Below are positions 1-9,137 of a stretch of 64,000 nt of DNA, one piece after another (positions within the stretch are counted from its first letter, which is position 1; each line of letters starts with the position of its first letter). A program made the position numbers and the translations under genes. Source of the DNA: Acidovorax soli (lineage in GTDB: Bacteria; Pseudomonadota; Gammaproteobacteria; Burkholderiales; Burkholderiaceae_C); assembly GCF_900107605.1 (NCBI RefSeq), contig NZ_FNQJ01000001.1, positions 248,001-312,000 on the forward strand, read 5' to 3'. The notes beneath the pieces were generated by a model that worked only from the letters and a program-made list of their open reading frames with translations, searched no databases and was not told the origin of the DNA.

Positions 1-70
1 GGGATCGCGCTTTACCTCCTATGAATATTTTTCTTGCCTGCGTACTGGTGCCAGCTGGAGGCGCTGCCAT

Positions 71-1141
71 ATGAATTCGTCCACAGACTTCTGGCCCCCA
101 TGCGGCTTTCACGCGCTCGTGCGAAACGCGCGCGGCTGGCTCGTTCCTACTGAAACGTATTTTCAGTGGATATTGGCAAGGCCCGAGCTTGCCTTGGTGC
201 CCGAGTCGTGCGCTGCCGAAATGGCCCTGCACCAGTCTCTGGCCACATCGCCTTTGCGGCCCGTGGCGCCGCAGGAACTGGCGGTGCTGGCGGACGACGA
301 CGCGCGCGAGAACTACGCCGTCTTCCTGCATTTTCGCGATGCGTTGGTGAGCGCAGGCACGCTGGAGGCCTACTACCTGCAGCTCATGCGCGGTGGTGCC
401 ATCAACATTCCAGCGGTGTTCATTGACGCCATGGTGCAGGCCATGCTGCGCAACCTGCTGAACGATTGCAACGACGCCGTGGAGGCCCGCGCAGCCGAGA
501 TGCTGTTTCGGTCGCAGCGCGTGAGCTTGCAGGATGGGCAGATGCTGGCTGGCGACCGCGCCACGCTGGACATGCTCAACGAAACCGCAGGCCTGGGCGA
601 TGTAGGGCGGCTGCTGCTGGAAAGCGGCGCACTGCAGCCGCACGTCGAACTGCAAGTGCTCGGTGCCGACAACGCGGCGGCGTATTGGCAGGACAGTGGC
701 CGCTACCGGTTTTTGCTCGACCTGACCCATGAACTGACGCAGGACCTGAGCCATGGTCTGACCTTCAAGATGACGCGAGCGCGCTCCGGGTTGAAGGCGC
801 TGGCCCGCGTGCTGGAACGCTGGGTGCAGCACTTCCTGGGCGTGCAGGTGCGCGTCGAGCCTGTGCACCAGGTCACCGACAGCGCCTGGCGCTGGCATGT
901 GGGGCTGGATGTGGAGTCCACCGCCATCCTCAACGACCTGTACCAGGGCCACCCGGTCGAGGCCGACCGCATGGCGCGCCTGGTGAGCCTGTTCACGCTG
1001 ACCTTCGCCAACCCCGCCGAGATGCGCGCCGATGTGGCGGGCAAGCCGGTGTACCTGGGGCTGGCCACCAACGCCGAGGGTGTGGTACGCATCAAGCCGC
1101 AGAACCTGCTGCTCAATTTGCCACTGGCGTCTTCATCTTGA
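71..1141 (+). CDS. Conserved protein, DUF6352 family
   Basis: A 356-residue protein of unknown function. Recognisable stretches include PVPESCAAE (about residue 43), DARENYAVFLHFRDAL (about 77-92), EARAAEMLFRSQ (about 137-148) and the C-terminal RIKPQNLLLNLPLA, which match my memory of the DUF6352 family of Burkholderiales. There is no signal peptide or membrane segment, so it is probably cytoplasmic. The start is supported by GGAG ten bases upstream of the ATG. It converges on putA, with a repeat copy in the short gap. No function is proposed; a role near proline metabolism would be only an inference from position. Confidence 0.85.
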   Translation: MNSSTDFWPPCGFHALVRNARGWLVPTETYFQWILARPELALVPESCAAEMALHQSLATSPLRPVAPQELAVLADDDARENYAVFLHFRDALVSAGTLEAYYLQLMRGGAINIPAVFIDAMVQAMLRNLLNDCNDAVEARAAEMLFRSQRVSLQDGQMLAGDRATLDMLNETAGLGDVGRLLLESGALQPHVELQVLGADNAAAYWQDSGRYRFLLDLTHELTQDLSHGLTFKMTRARSGLKALARVLERWVQHFLGVQVRVEPVHQVTDSAWRWHVGLDVESTAILNDLYQGHPVEADRMARLVSLFTLTFANPAEMRADVAGKPVYLGLATNAEGVVRIKPQNLLLNLPLASSS

Positions 1142-1142
1142 A

Positions 1143-1208
1143 ATGCTATTGAATAAAGAGCTTCAAGCGCTTTATACATAAGCGATATCAGCTCATTTGA
1201 TTCAAATT
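1143..1208 (+). repeat. Intergenic hairpin repeat, copy A
   Basis: This AT-richer stretch between the DUF6352 gene and the putA 3' end holds the core AGCTTCAAGCGCTTTAT at 1159. The same core and the ATAAGCG that follows recur before tonB (copy B) with two mismatches over 26 bases. GCGCTT and ATAAGCG can pair as a small hairpin. Confidence 0.75.
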
Positions 1209-1243
1209 CTCTTGCCGATGGGTAGCTGCGCAGTGCCTGGCGT

Positions 1244-4200
1244 TCAGCCAATCGTCATCAGGCTCGCATTGCCCCCTGCTGCTGCCGTGTTCACGCTGAG
1301 GGATCGTTCGATCAGCAGGCGCTCCAGCGGGATGTCTGCGGCACCGGGCTGCAGCGCGGTCACGCCCACGATGGGCCCGGGGCGGCGAGCGAGGGCCTTG
1401 CACACGGCTTGCAGCGATGGGGCGTCGCCATGGTGCAGCACGGCGTCCAGCTCCAGCGTGCCGTCGTTCAGCGTGTTGTCCTGCAGCATGACCTGCGCTT
1501 GTACCAGCGTGGGCAGCCGTGCGCGCAGGGCGGCTTGCGCACAGGGCCAGAGGGCCGTGCCGCCGCTGGCGAGCACTGCCGCGGTCTGCGCCAGCAGGTC
1601 GTCTGCGCTCTGCGCCAGGCACAGCACCCGGGCGCGCGGGGCCAGCGTATAGACGTTGCGCTCGCCCGTGGGGCCGGGCAGGGTGCGGGCGGTGCCGCTT
1701 GGGGTTTGCTGTGCAAAGCGCTGGCAGTGGCCTGCCAGGGCCAGGTTACCCTGGTGGTGCGCCCATTGCTGCAAGCTGGCCAGGGGCGCCAGCAGGCGTT
1801 CGCGCACCGCATCGTCGGGCGGTGTGGCGCGGTCAGCCTCGGCAAACGTGCGGGCCAGGGCATCGGCCGGGCGCTGCGACAGCAGGCGCAGCAGGTACAG
1901 CGGCCCGCCCGCCTTGGGCCCCGTGCCCGAGAGGCCTTCGCCACCAAAGGGCTGCACGCCCACCACGGCGCCCACCATGTTGCGGTTCACGTAGACGTTG
2001 CCCGCATGGGCGCGGTTCACCACGCGGGCGATGGTTTCGTCGATGCGGGTGTGCACGCCCTGCGTCAGGCCGTAGCCGGTGGCGTTGATCTGGTCGAGCA
2101 GACCGTCCAGGTCGTTGCGCGCATAGCGCACCAGGTGCAGCACGGGGCCGAAGACTTCGCGCTGCAATTCGTCGATGTGGCTCAGCTCGATCAAGGTGGG
2201 GGGCACAAAGGTGCCCTGCGCTCCGGCTGCCGACACATGGTTGGCATGCTGGAACACGCGATGGCCCTTGGCCTTGAGGGTCTCGATGTGCCGGGTGATG
2301 CCTGCCTGCGCTTCGGCGTCGATCACCGGGCCTACGTCCACGCGCAATTCGCCAGGATTGCCCACGCGCAGCTCTCCCATGGCGCCTTGCAGCATCTCGA
2401 CCACGCGGTCGGCGGCTTCTTCCTGCACGCACAGCACGCGCAGGGCGGAGCAGCGCTGGCCCGCGCTGTCAAAGGCGGACGACACGGCATCGCCCACCAC
2501 CTGCTCGACCAGGGCGGAAGAGTCCACGATCATGGCGTTCTGCCCGCCGGTTTCGGCAATCAGCGGGATGGGGCGGCCTGCGGCATCGAGCCGACCCGCC
2601 ACGGTGCGCTGCAGGATGCGGGCGACCTCGGTGGAGCCGGTGAACATCACGCCCATCACGCGGGCATCGCCAATCAGGCGGGCGCCCACGGTCTCGCCCT
2701 GGCCGGGCAGCAGCTGCACGGCGGCACGGGGCACGCCGGCCTGCCACAGCAGGCGCACGGCCTCGGCAGCGATGAGCGGGGTTTGCTCGGCGGGCTTGGC
2801 CAGCACGGGGTTGCCCGCAGCCAGCGCGGCCGCCACCTGGCCCATGAAGATGGCGAGCGGAAAGTTCCAGGGGCTGATGCAGGCCACGGGGCCCAGCGGG
2901 ATGTGGGTGGCGTTGTCGAAGGTGCTCTGCACCTGGGCCGCGTAGTAGCGCAGAAAGTCCACGGCCTCGCGCACTTCGGCCACGGCGTTGCTGGCGCTCT
3001 TGCCCGCTTCGCGCATCAGCAGGCCCAGCAGGGGCTGCATGCGCGCTTCCAGCAGGTCGGCGGTGCGCAGCAGCGCGGCAGCGCGCTCGGCGGGCGGCGT
3101 GGCGGCCCAGGGGGCGGCGGCGGCCTGGGCGTGGGCCAGGGCCTGGTCCACGTCGGTGGTGGTGGCTTCTTGCACCTGGCCCACCACGTCGCTGTGGACG
3201 GCCGGGTTGCGCACGGGCTGGGTGGGGCCTGCGGGCACGTCAGCGGCCAGCAGGGGCGCTGCCGTCCAGGCGTGGGCGGCCGTGGCTTGCAGCGTGGCAG
3301 CCAGCTCGGTCAGCGTGTTGTCGTTCGACAAGTCCAGCCCGCGCGAGTTGGTGCGGTGCGCGCCATACAAGCCCCGGGGTGTGGCAATGCGGGGGTGGGG
3401 CAGGCCAGCGGCACCTTCCACGGCCGCTTGCTGGTCCGCCACCTGCACGGGGCTTTTCACCAGTTCATGGAGCGCAATGGTCTCGTCGGCAATGCGGTTC
3501 ACAAACGAGGTGTTGGCGCCGTTTTCCAGCAGGCGGCGCACCAGGTAGGCCAGCAGGGTTTCGTGCGTGCCCACGGGGGCGTAGATGCGGCACGGGCGGC
3601 CGAGCTTGCCCGCAGTGATGGCGCCCACCACCTGTTCATACAGCGGCTCGCCCATGCCGTGCAGGCACTGGAACTCGTATTGCCCCGCGTCGTAGTTGCT
3701 GCCCGCCAGTTGGTAGAGGGTGGCCACCGTCTCGGCGTTGTGCGTGGCGAACTGGGGGTACACGGCCTCGGGTGCCGCCAGCAGCTTCTTGGCGCAGGCG
3801 ATGTACGAAATGTCGGTGTGCACCTTGCGGGTGTAGACGGGGTAGTCCTCCAGGCCATCGACCTGGGCGCGCTTGATCTCGCTGTCCCAGTAGGCGCCCT
3901 TGACCAGGCGCACCATCAGGCGGCGCTGGGTGCGGCGGGCCAGGTCCACCACGTAGTCGATGACGAAGGGGCAGCGCTTCTGGTAGGCCTGGATGACGAA
4001 GCCGATGCCGTTCCAGCCCGCCAGTGTGGGCTCGTGGCACAGGCGCTCCAGCAGGTCCAGCGACAGCTCCAGGCGGTCGGTTTCTTCGGCGTCGACGTTC
4101 AGGCCGATGTCGTACTGCTTGGCCAGGGCCGTTAGGCGCAGCACCAGCGGGTACAGCTCGTCCATCACCCGGCCAAACTGTGCGCGGCTGTAGCGGGGGT

Positions 4201-5002
4201 GCAGAGCGGAGAGCTTGATGGAAATGCCTGGGCCTTCGTAGATGCCGCGCCCGGCGGATGCCTTGCCAATCGCGTGGATGGCTTGCTCATACGAGGCGTA
4301 GTAGCGCTTGGCGTCTGCGCTGGTCAGCGCGGCCTCGCCCAGCATGTCGTAGGAATAGCGAAAGCCCTCGGCCTCCATGGTGCGGGCGTTGCGCAGCGCT
4401 TCGTCAATCGTTTCACCGGTCACAAACTGCTCGCCCATCATGCGCATGGCCATGTCCACGCCCTTGCGGATCAGGGGCTCGCCGCCCTTGCCGATCAGGC
4501 GGCTGAGCGAGTTGCCCAGGCTGCTCTCGCTGTGCGTGGCCACCAGCTTGCCGGTGATGAGCAGGCCCCAGGTGGCGGCGTTGACGAAGAGCGAGGGGCT
4601 CTTGCCCAGGTGCGAATCCCATTGGCCGTGGCTGATCTTGTCGCGGATGAGCGCGTCGCGTGTGGCTTTGTCGGGGATGCGCAGCAGCGCCTCGGCCAGG
4701 CACATCAGCGCCACGCCTTCTTGCGACGACAGCGAAAACTCTTGCAGCAGCCCTTGCACGATGCCCGCGCGCCCGGCGCTGGCCTTGCGTTCACGCAGCG
4801 CCTTGGCAATGCGCAGCGCCAGTTGTTCTGCCGCTGCGGCTTGATCCGCGGGCAGGCGGGCCTGGGCCAGCAGCGGGGCCAGGGCCTCGGGCTCGGGGCG
4901 GCGGGTGGCGGCGGTGATGGCGGCGTGCAGCGGGTTGCTCAGCGGGGGGCGGGGGGCGAAGTCGGCGAACGGCGCGGAAGGCTGGGCGGTGGGCTGCGTC
5001 AT
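1244..5002 (-). CDS. putA: Bifunctional proline dehydrogenase / L-glutamate gamma-semialdehyde dehydrogenase PutA
   Basis: Oxidises proline to glutamate in two steps, passing electrons from FAD to quinone and then reducing NAD. The proline dehydrogenase barrel shows GISIKLSALHPRY (about 267) and RLVKGAYWDSEIKRAQ (about 369). The aldehyde dehydrogenase part has the IAETGGQNA glutamate (about 816) and the GQRCSALR catalytic cysteine (about 850), followed by a C-terminal extension of about 200 residues. The chosen start, MTQPTAQ, gives 1252 residues; an upstream in-frame ATG at 5092 would run into the divergent regulator's promoter. The N-terminal ribbon-helix-helix DNA-binding domain of trifunctional PutA is missing, so control probably comes from the adjacent Lrp-type gene. 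Confidence 0.96.
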   Translation of the reverse strand: MTQPTAQPSAPFADFAPRPPLSNPLHAAITAATRRPEPEALAPLLAQARLPADQAAAAEQLALRIAKALRERKASAGRAGIVQGLLQEFSLSSQEGVALMCLAEALLRIPDKATRDALIRDKISHGQWDSHLGKSPSLFVNAATWGLLITGKLVATHSESSLGNSLSRLIGKGGEPLIRKGVDMAMRMMGEQFVTGETIDEALRNARTMEAEGFRYSYDMLGEAALTSADAKRYYASYEQAIHAIGKASAGRGIYEGPGISIKLSALHPRYSRAQFGRVMDELYPLVLRLTALAKQYDIGLNVDAEETDRLELSLDLLERLCHEPTLAGWNGIGFVIQAYQKRCPFVIDYVVDLARRTQRRLMVRLVKGAYWDSEIKRAQVDGLEDYPVYTRKVHTDISYIACAKKLLAAPEAVYPQFATHNAETVATLYQLAGSNYDAGQYEFQCLHGMGEPLYEQVVGAITAGKLGRPCRIYAPVGTHETLLAYLVRRLLENGANTSFVNRIADETIALHELVKSPVQVADQQAAVEGAAGLPHPRIATPRGLYGAHRTNSRGLDLSNDNTLTELAATLQATAAHAWTAAPLLAADVPAGPTQPVRNPAVHSDVVGQVQEATTTDVDQALAHAQAAAAPWAATPPAERAAALLRTADLLEARMQPLLGLLMREAGKSASNAVAEVREAVDFLRYYAAQVQSTFDNATHIPLGPVACISPWNFPLAIFMGQVAAALAAGNPVLAKPAEQTPLIAAEAVRLLWQAGVPRAAVQLLPGQGETVGARLIGDARVMGVMFTGSTEVARILQRTVAGRLDAAGRPIPLIAETGGQNAMIVDSSALVEQVVGDAVSSAFDSAGQRCSALRVLCVQEEAADRVVEMLQGAMGELRVGNPGELRVDVGPVIDAEAQAGITRHIETLKAKGHRVFQHANHVSAAGAQGTFVPPTLIELSHIDELQREVFGPVLHLVRYARNDLDGLLDQINATGYGLTQGVHTRIDETIARVVNRAHAGNVYVNRNMVGAVVGVQPFGGEGLSGTGPKAGGPLYLLRLLSQRPADALARTFAEADRATPPDDAVRERLLAPLASLQQWAHHQGNLALAGHCQRFAQQTPSGTARTLPGPTGERNVYTLAPRARVLCLAQSADDLLAQTAAVLASGGTALWPCAQAALRARLPTLVQAQVMLQDNTLNDGTLELDAVLHHGDAPSLQAVCKALARRPGPIVGVTALQPGAADIPLERLLIERSLSVNTAAAGGNASLMTIG

Positions 5003-5122
5003 GGTGAAGTCTTTCGGTGGTTGTGCGGGTCCGACACGGGTTGGGTGTGTTGTTGGCAATGATCCTTGGGCTTTGGATGAATGAATGTTCAAAGAATGAG
5101 GTATCTTCAGAATAATTCACTA
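5003..5122. promoter_or_regulatory. Divergent putA / lrp-type promoter region
   Basis: A 120-bp gap separates the two divergent genes. It is AT-rich near the regulator start (ATCTTCAGAATAATTCACTA, 5103-5122) and is the natural place for both promoters and an Lrp-type operator. I cannot assign exact -35/-10 boxes or an operator with confidence. Confidence 0.45.
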
Positions 5123-5602
5123 ATGTCTGCCGCCATGGAAACCGATCTGGACCGCATTGACCGCAAGATCCTGTCAATCCTGCAGGAAGACGGCCGCATT
5201 GCCAACCTCAAGCTGGCCGAGGCCGTGGCTCTCTCGCCCACGGCCGTGCTGGCGCGCGTGCAGCGCCTCACGCGCGATGGCTTCATCCTGGGCTACGAAG
5301 CGCGGCTCAATCCCATCAAACTCGGTGCGGGCATGCTGGTGTTTGTGGAGGTGTTGCTCGACCGCACCACGCTCAATGTGTTCGACCAGTTCAAGGCCGC
5401 CGTGCAGGTGCACCCCGAGATCATGGAATGCCACCTGGTGGCGGGCGGCTTCGACTACCTGCTCAAGACCCGCGCGGCCGACATGAATGCCTACCGCGTG
5501 TTTGCCGGCAATGTGCTGTGGCAACTGCCTGGCGTGCGCGAGACGCGCACTTATGCGGTGATGGAGGAGGTCAAACACAGCAACCATCTGCATTTGCGGT
5601 AA
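5123..5602 (+). CDS. Lrp/AsnC-family regulator, probable proline-responsive PutR
   Basis: A 159-residue regulator. The N-terminal winged helix-turn-helix reads DRIDRKILSILQEDGRIANL and continues with SPTAVLARVQRLTRDGFI. A RAM effector domain follows (ILGYEARLNP, ECHLVAGGFDYLLKTRAADM). I chose MSAAMETDLDRID because the upstream extension from 5081 reads through the promoter-like AT-rich region. It is divergent from a putA that lacks its own repressor domain. In Agrobacterium an Lrp-type PutR activates putA in response to proline, so the same role is inferred here. It could instead respond to another amino acid. Confidence 0.88.
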   Translation: MSAAMETDLDRIDRKILSILQEDGRIANLKLAEAVALSPTAVLARVQRLTRDGFILGYEARLNPIKLGAGMLVFVEVLLDRTTLNVFDQFKAAVQVHPEIMECHLVAGGFDYLLKTRAADMNAYRVFAGNVLWQLPGVRETRTYAVMEEVKHSNHLHLR

Positions 5603-5692
5603 TGGTGTCTGGCTGCGCGGCAACGGGCTTGGGGTGCGTGCTGTCCTCACCGCATAATGAATGACCATTTCAACCAGATCGAGGAGAAGACC

Positions 5693-5986
5693 ATGTCCGC
5701 ATTTCCGTGCGCTGCTGTTGCACTGGTAGCCGCCTTTGCCAGTCAGTCGGCCGCAGCCGCCTGCTATCTGGTGTATGCGCCCGATCAGGAGATTGTTTAC
5801 CGGGCGTCCGTGCCTCCGGTGGACATGTCGCGTGACATCCATGAAACCCTTCCCCAGGTGGCCCCGGGCGCAACGCTGGTGTTCTCGCTGAACGACCAGG
5901 GCTGCGAGCTCACGATCAACAAGCTGCCGCTGGCATCCACCGCGGGGCCGGTCGGCATGCGCCCTGCGCGCGCAGATCGGGGCTGA
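5693..5986 (+). CDS. Small exported protein of unknown function
   Basis: A 97-residue protein beginning MSAFPCAAVALVAAFA, with an AxA-type signal cleavage site near residue 22-23 (SQSAAAACYLV). The mature part holds the motif CYLVYAPDQEIVYRASVPPVDMS and two cysteines that could form a disulfide, so it is probably periplasmic. The start is fixed by a strong GAGGAGAAG ribosome-binding site seven bases upstream; the longer frame from 5657 would place that site inside the coding sequence. I recall similar small proteins in Comamonadaceae but no function. It precedes rlmD by 59 bp in the same direction. Confidence 0.75.
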   Translation: MSAFPCAAVALVAAFASQSAAAACYLVYAPDQEIVYRASVPPVDMSRDIHETLPQVAPGATLVFSLNDQGCELTINKLPLASTAGPVGMRPARADRG

Positions 5987-6045
5987 ACCCAGCCACATCT
6001 CCGGGGCCGGGGCAAGCGCAGCCCCGGGCCTGAGACAATCGGGGG

Positions 6046-7509
6046 ATGAGCGAACCGAAAGAACTATCCCCCTCGTTTGAACCCACCGCGCAGAATTCCC
6101 AGAGCGATCTGCCCGAAGGCTGGCTGCAGGTCCAGTCCATGGACCTGGATGCCCAGGGCGTCGCCCGCAAGCCCGACGGCAAGGTCGTCTTCATCGATGG
6201 TGCCCTGCCGTTCGAACTGGTCACCGCCAACACCCACCGCAAGAAGAACAACTGGGAGCAGGCCAGCCTGGTGGCGATTCACCGCGAATCGTCGCAGCGT
6301 GTGCGCCCCGGCTGCCCGCATTTCGGCCTGCACGCCGGCGCTTGCGGCGGCTGCAAGATGCAGCATCTGCACATCGGCGCCCAGGTGGCCGTGAAGCAAC
6401 GGGTGCTGGAGGACAACCTCTGGCACCTGGGCAAGGTGAAGGCCCAGACCATGCTGCGTCCCATCGAGGGCCCGGCCTGGGGCTACCGTTACCGGGCGCG
6501 GCTGTCGGTGCGCCATGTGATCAAGAAGGGCCAGGTGCTGATCGGCTTTCATGAGCGCAAGAGCCGCTATGTGGCCGACATGCAGCAATGCCCCGTGCTG
6601 CCGCCGCATGTGGACGCCATGCTGATGCCCTTGCGGGCGCTGATTGCCGGCATGGACGCGCGCGACACCTGCCCGCAGATCGAACTGGCCTGTGGCGACA
6701 GCGTGACCGCACTGGTGCTGCGCCACCTGGAGCCGCTGAGCGCGGATGACCTCGCCCGGCTGCGCGCCTTTGCGGCCGAACACCAGGTGCAATGGTGGCT
6801 GCAGCCCAAGGGGCCGGACACCGTGAAGCTGCTCGATGAAGGCGGCGAACCGTTGTCGTATGCGCTGCCCGACTTCGGCATCACCATGCCGTTCAAGCCC
6901 ACGGATTTCACCCAGGTGAACCCGCACATCAACCGCGTGCTGGTATCGCGCGCGCTGCGCCTGCTGGATGTGCAGAAAGACGAGCGCGTGATCGACTGGT
7001 TCTGCGGCCTGGGCAACTTCACGCTGCCCCTGGCCACCCAGGCGCGCGAAGTGCTGGGCATTGAGGGCAGCGAGGCCCTGGTGGCGCGTTCGCGCGAAAA
7101 CTATGCATCGAATCAGGCTGCGGCGCAGGACCATAAAGCGCTGGCAGCTACTGATTTCGTCGCCCGCAACCTGTTCGAGATGACCCCCGGGATGCTGGTG
7201 GCCGACGGTGTGGCCGACAAGTGGCTGGTCGATCCCCCGCGCGAGGGTGCCTTCGCGCTGGCCAAGGCACTGGCTGACATCGAGCAGGCACGCATCGGCG
7301 CCGACGGTGCAGGGCCGCTGCCCGCGGGGGCCGAGGGCTGGACGCCGCCCCAGCGCATCGTCTATGTGAGCTGCAACCCCGCCACGCTGGCGCGCGACGC
7401 AGGGCTGTTGGTGCACCTGGCGGGCTACCGATGCACGGCGGCGGGCATGGTGAACATGTTCCCGCACACGGCCCATGTCGAGAGCATGGCGGTGTTTGAA
7501 CGGGTGTGA
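6046..7509 (+). CDS. rlmD: 23S rRNA (uracil-1939 C5)-methyltransferase RlmD
   Basis: Methylates U1939 of 23S rRNA using S-adenosylmethionine. The 487-residue protein has an N-terminal TRAM-like region, then the cysteines of the [4Fe-4S] cluster (C90, C100, C103 and one near C182 in MQQCPVLP). The SAM-binding motif [14 protein letters not shown] lies around 316-329, and the catalytic cysteine in [12 protein letters not shown] is near 443. Length and motif order match RlmD rather than the related TrmA. Residues about 356-371 ([16 protein letters not shown]) are encoded by a segment resembling the intergenic repeat family in reverse orientation; this is a variable part of the family, so activity should be unaffected. 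Confidence 0.95.
   Translation: MSEPKELSPSFEPTAQNSQSDLPEGWLQVQSMDLDAQGVARKPDGKVVFIDGALPFELVTANTHRKKNNWEQASLVAIHRESSQRVRPGCPHFGLHAGACGGCKMQHLHIGAQVAVKQRVLEDNLWHLGKVKAQTMLRPIEGPAWGYRYRARLSVRHVIKKGQVLIGFHERKSRYVADMQQCPVLPPHVDAMLMPLRALIAGMDARDTCPQIELACGDSVTALVLRHLEPLSADDLARLRAFAAEHQVQWWLQPKGPDTVKLLDEGGEPLSYALPDFGITMPFKPTDFTQVNPHINRVLVSRALRLLDVQKDERVIDWFCGLGNFTLPLATQAREVLGIEGSEALVARSRENYASNQAAAQDHKALAATDFVARNLFEMTPGMLVADGVADKWLVDPPREGAFALAKALADIEQARIGADGAGPLPAGAEGWTPPQRIVYVSCNPATLARDAGLLVHLAGYRCTAAGMVNMFPHTAHVESMAVFERV
7108..7158 (-). repeat. Repeat-like segment inside rlmD, copy L
   Basis: Read on the minus strand, this segment contains AGCTGCCAGCGCTTTATGG, matching the intergenic core AGCTTCAAGCGCTTTATGG at 16 of 19 positions. 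It lies within the rlmD reading frame without breaking it. Single-copy resemblance could be chance, but the match covers the most conserved part of the repeat. Confidence 0.5.
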
Positions 7510-7565
7510 GCCCGAACGGGTGGGGTGGGGGCAGCCTCTAGACCGGCGCTGCGCTCGCCGGCCCG

Positions 7566-7685
7566 TCAGCTGCGGTTGTGGCCGTCGCGCGGTTCGGGTT
7601 CGATGTCGGCGTTGCGGTTCCTGCGCTCGGGCCTGTCCCTCTTGCCCAGCAGCGCAGGCCTGCCCTTGATCTTGTGCTCGCGCAT
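7566..7685 (-). CDS. Candidate 39-residue basic protein
   Basis: A short frame starting MREHKIKGRPALLGKRDRPE and ending DGHNRS, rich in Arg, Lys, Asp and Glu. About 38 of 41 codons, counting two just upstream of the ATG, end in G or C, as expected for a real gene in this genome. It lies downstream of the Bax-inhibitor gene on the same strand, beyond a terminator-like hairpin. No clear Shine-Dalgarno sequence precedes the ATG, and the open frame continues upstream without another standard start. Function unknown; it may be a real small protein or just GC-skewed sequence. Confidence 0.4.
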   Translation of the reverse strand: MREHKIKGRPALLGKRDRPERRNRNADIEPEPRDGHNRS

Positions 7686-7753
7686 GTCGCCGTCTGCATC
7701 ATCGGCAGGCCCGCCGCGCTCTTGAGGCCTGATCGGGGGAAGGCCGAAATGAA

Positions 7754-7775
7754 CAAGGCTCCCGAAGGAGCCTTG
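7754..7775 (-). terminator. Terminator-like hairpin after the Bax-inhibitor-1 gene
   Basis: CAAGGCTCC pairs with GGAGCCTTG across a four-base loop. On the minus strand it is followed by TTCATTT, a weak T tract. It lies 30 bp past the stop codon of the membrane protein gene. Confidence 0.65.
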
Positions 7776-7805
7776 TGGGCAGTCGTCAAGATGCGCGCGG
7801 TGAAA

Positions 7806-8501
7806 TCAGTCGCGCTCGCCGCCCATGATGCCGAGCAGGGCCAGCAGGCTCTGGAACACATTGAAGATGTCCAGGTACAGGGCCAGGGTGGCGCTGATGT
7901 AGTTGGTTTCGCCGCCATCCAGGATCTGCTTGAGGTCATACAGCATGTAGGCGCTGAAGATGCCGATGGCGGCCACCGAGATCGCCATCATGCCGGCCGA
8001 CGAGCCCACGAACACGTTGACGACCGCGCCCACCATCAGCACCAGTGCGCCCACCATGAGCCACTTGCCCATGCCCGAGAGGTCGCGCTTGATCACGCTG
8101 GCCAGGCTGGCCATGACAAAGAACACGCCCGCCGTGCCGGCAAAGGCCGTCATGATGAGGTCGGTGCCGTTCTTGAAGCCCAGCACCATGCCGATCAGGC
8201 GTGACAGCATCAGGCCCATGAAGAAGGTGAAACCCAGCAGCACCGGCACGCCCGCCGCCGAGTTCTTGGTCTTTTCGATGGCGAACATGAAGCCAAAGGC
8301 GCCGCCCATGAAAACAATCAGGCCCACGCCGCCGCGCAGCGACTGGGTGATGCCGGTGGCCACGCCAATCCAGGCGCCCAGCACGGTGGGCAGCAGGCTC
8401 AGGGCCAGCAGCCAGTAGGTGTTGCGCAGCACCTTGTGGCGCTGCTCCTGCGAGATGCCATAGCCCGCAGAGTGGCCCAGGGTGGTGACTTGGTCATTCA
8501 T
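7806..8501 (-). CDS. Bax inhibitor-1 / YccA-YbhL family inner-membrane protein
   Basis: A 231-residue protein with about seven hydrophobic segments after a short polar N terminus (to about residue 25; first membrane helix YWLLALSLLPTVLGAWIGVA). The late segment AYMLYDLKQILDGGETNYISATLALYLDIFNVF, given here in part as AYMLYDLKQIL, holds the conserved acidic residues typical of the TMBIM fold. E. coli YccA modulates FtsH and YbhL is of unknown role; some bacterial members act as pH-sensitive calcium leak channels. The specific role here is not known. It ends at a hairpin terminator. Confidence 0.92.
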   Translation of the reverse strand: MNDQVTTLGHSAGYGISQEQRHKVLRNTYWLLALSLLPTVLGAWIGVATGITQSLRGGVGLIVFMGGAFGFMFAIEKTKNSAAGVPVLLGFTFFMGLMLSRLIGMVLGFKNGTDLIMTAFAGTAGVFFVMASLASVIKRDLSGMGKWLMVGALVLMVGAVVNVFVGSSAGMMAISVAAIGIFSAYMLYDLKQILDGGETNYISATLALYLDIFNVFQSLLALLGIMGGERD

Positions 8502-8718
8502 CTTGTGTCTCTCCTAGTTGGCCTGCACGGTGCAGACCGCTGGATTCTATGTGGCGATGACTTGACGAAAAGCAATAACCGCATCCGGTCAGACACTTTA
8601 AGTCATTATTCTTTCACCCCATGCAGGGGTTTGCCGGGCGCCGGCTGCCGCTATGCTTGCCGTTTCCATTCGGGTGGCCTGGTCACTGATCACCAGCCCC
8701 CTCAACTGCGATGCAACC

Positions 8719-9126
8719 ATGAAAACCAAACACGTACTCGAACTGGCCGATGTCAAGAAGATCGCGGCGGCGGCCGAAGCCGAAGCGCTGAAGAACCAAT
8801 GGGCCGTGACCATCGCCATCGTGGACGATGGCGGCCACCTGCTGTGGCTGCAGCGCCTGGATGGCGCGGCGGCGGTGTCGTCGCACATCGCGCCGGCCAA
8901 GGCCCACACGGCCGCACTGGGCCGCCGCGAGAGCAAGGTGTATGAAGACATCGTCAATGGCGGCCGCACGGCGTTTCTCAGCGCGCCTGCCATCGAGGGT
9001 CTGCTCGAAGGCGGCGTGCCCATCCTGAAAGACGGGCAATGTCTGGGGGCCGTGGGCGTGAGCGGCGTGAAATCCTCCGAGGATGCGCAGGTTGCACGCG
9101 CAGGCATTGCGGCGCTGGGCCTCTGA
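8719..9126 (+). CDS. GlcG/HbpS family protein (possible haem-binding)
   Basis: A 135-residue protein of the GlcG/HbpS (DUF336) fold: VTIAIVDDGGHLLWLQRLDGA near residue 30-50, then IAPAKAHTAALGRRES, and the glycine-rich GGVPILKDGQCLGAVGVSG near 95-113. The start MKTKHVLELADVKKIAAAAEAEAL is the usual family N terminus, so the longer frame from 8653 is rejected. No signal peptide, so it is probably cytoplasmic. Some members bind haem and others are tied to glycolate metabolism; the substrate here is unknown. It is the last plus-strand gene before the iron/haem block, which would suit haem binding but does not prove it. Confidence 0.88.
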   Translation: MKTKHVLELADVKKIAAAAEAEALKNQWAVTIAIVDDGGHLLWLQRLDGAAAVSSHIAPAKAHTAALGRRESKVYEDIVNGGRTAFLSAPAIEGLLEGGVPILKDGQCLGAVGVSGVKSSEDAQVARAGIAALGL

Positions 9127-9137
9127 TGGGCGATGGG

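Noticed and set aside
1409-4135. A 908-residue open frame on the plus strand opposite putA
   Set aside because: It is antisense to a clear putA, has low-complexity Gly/His/Gln-rich sequence and no family likeness; a typical artefact in GC-rich DNA.
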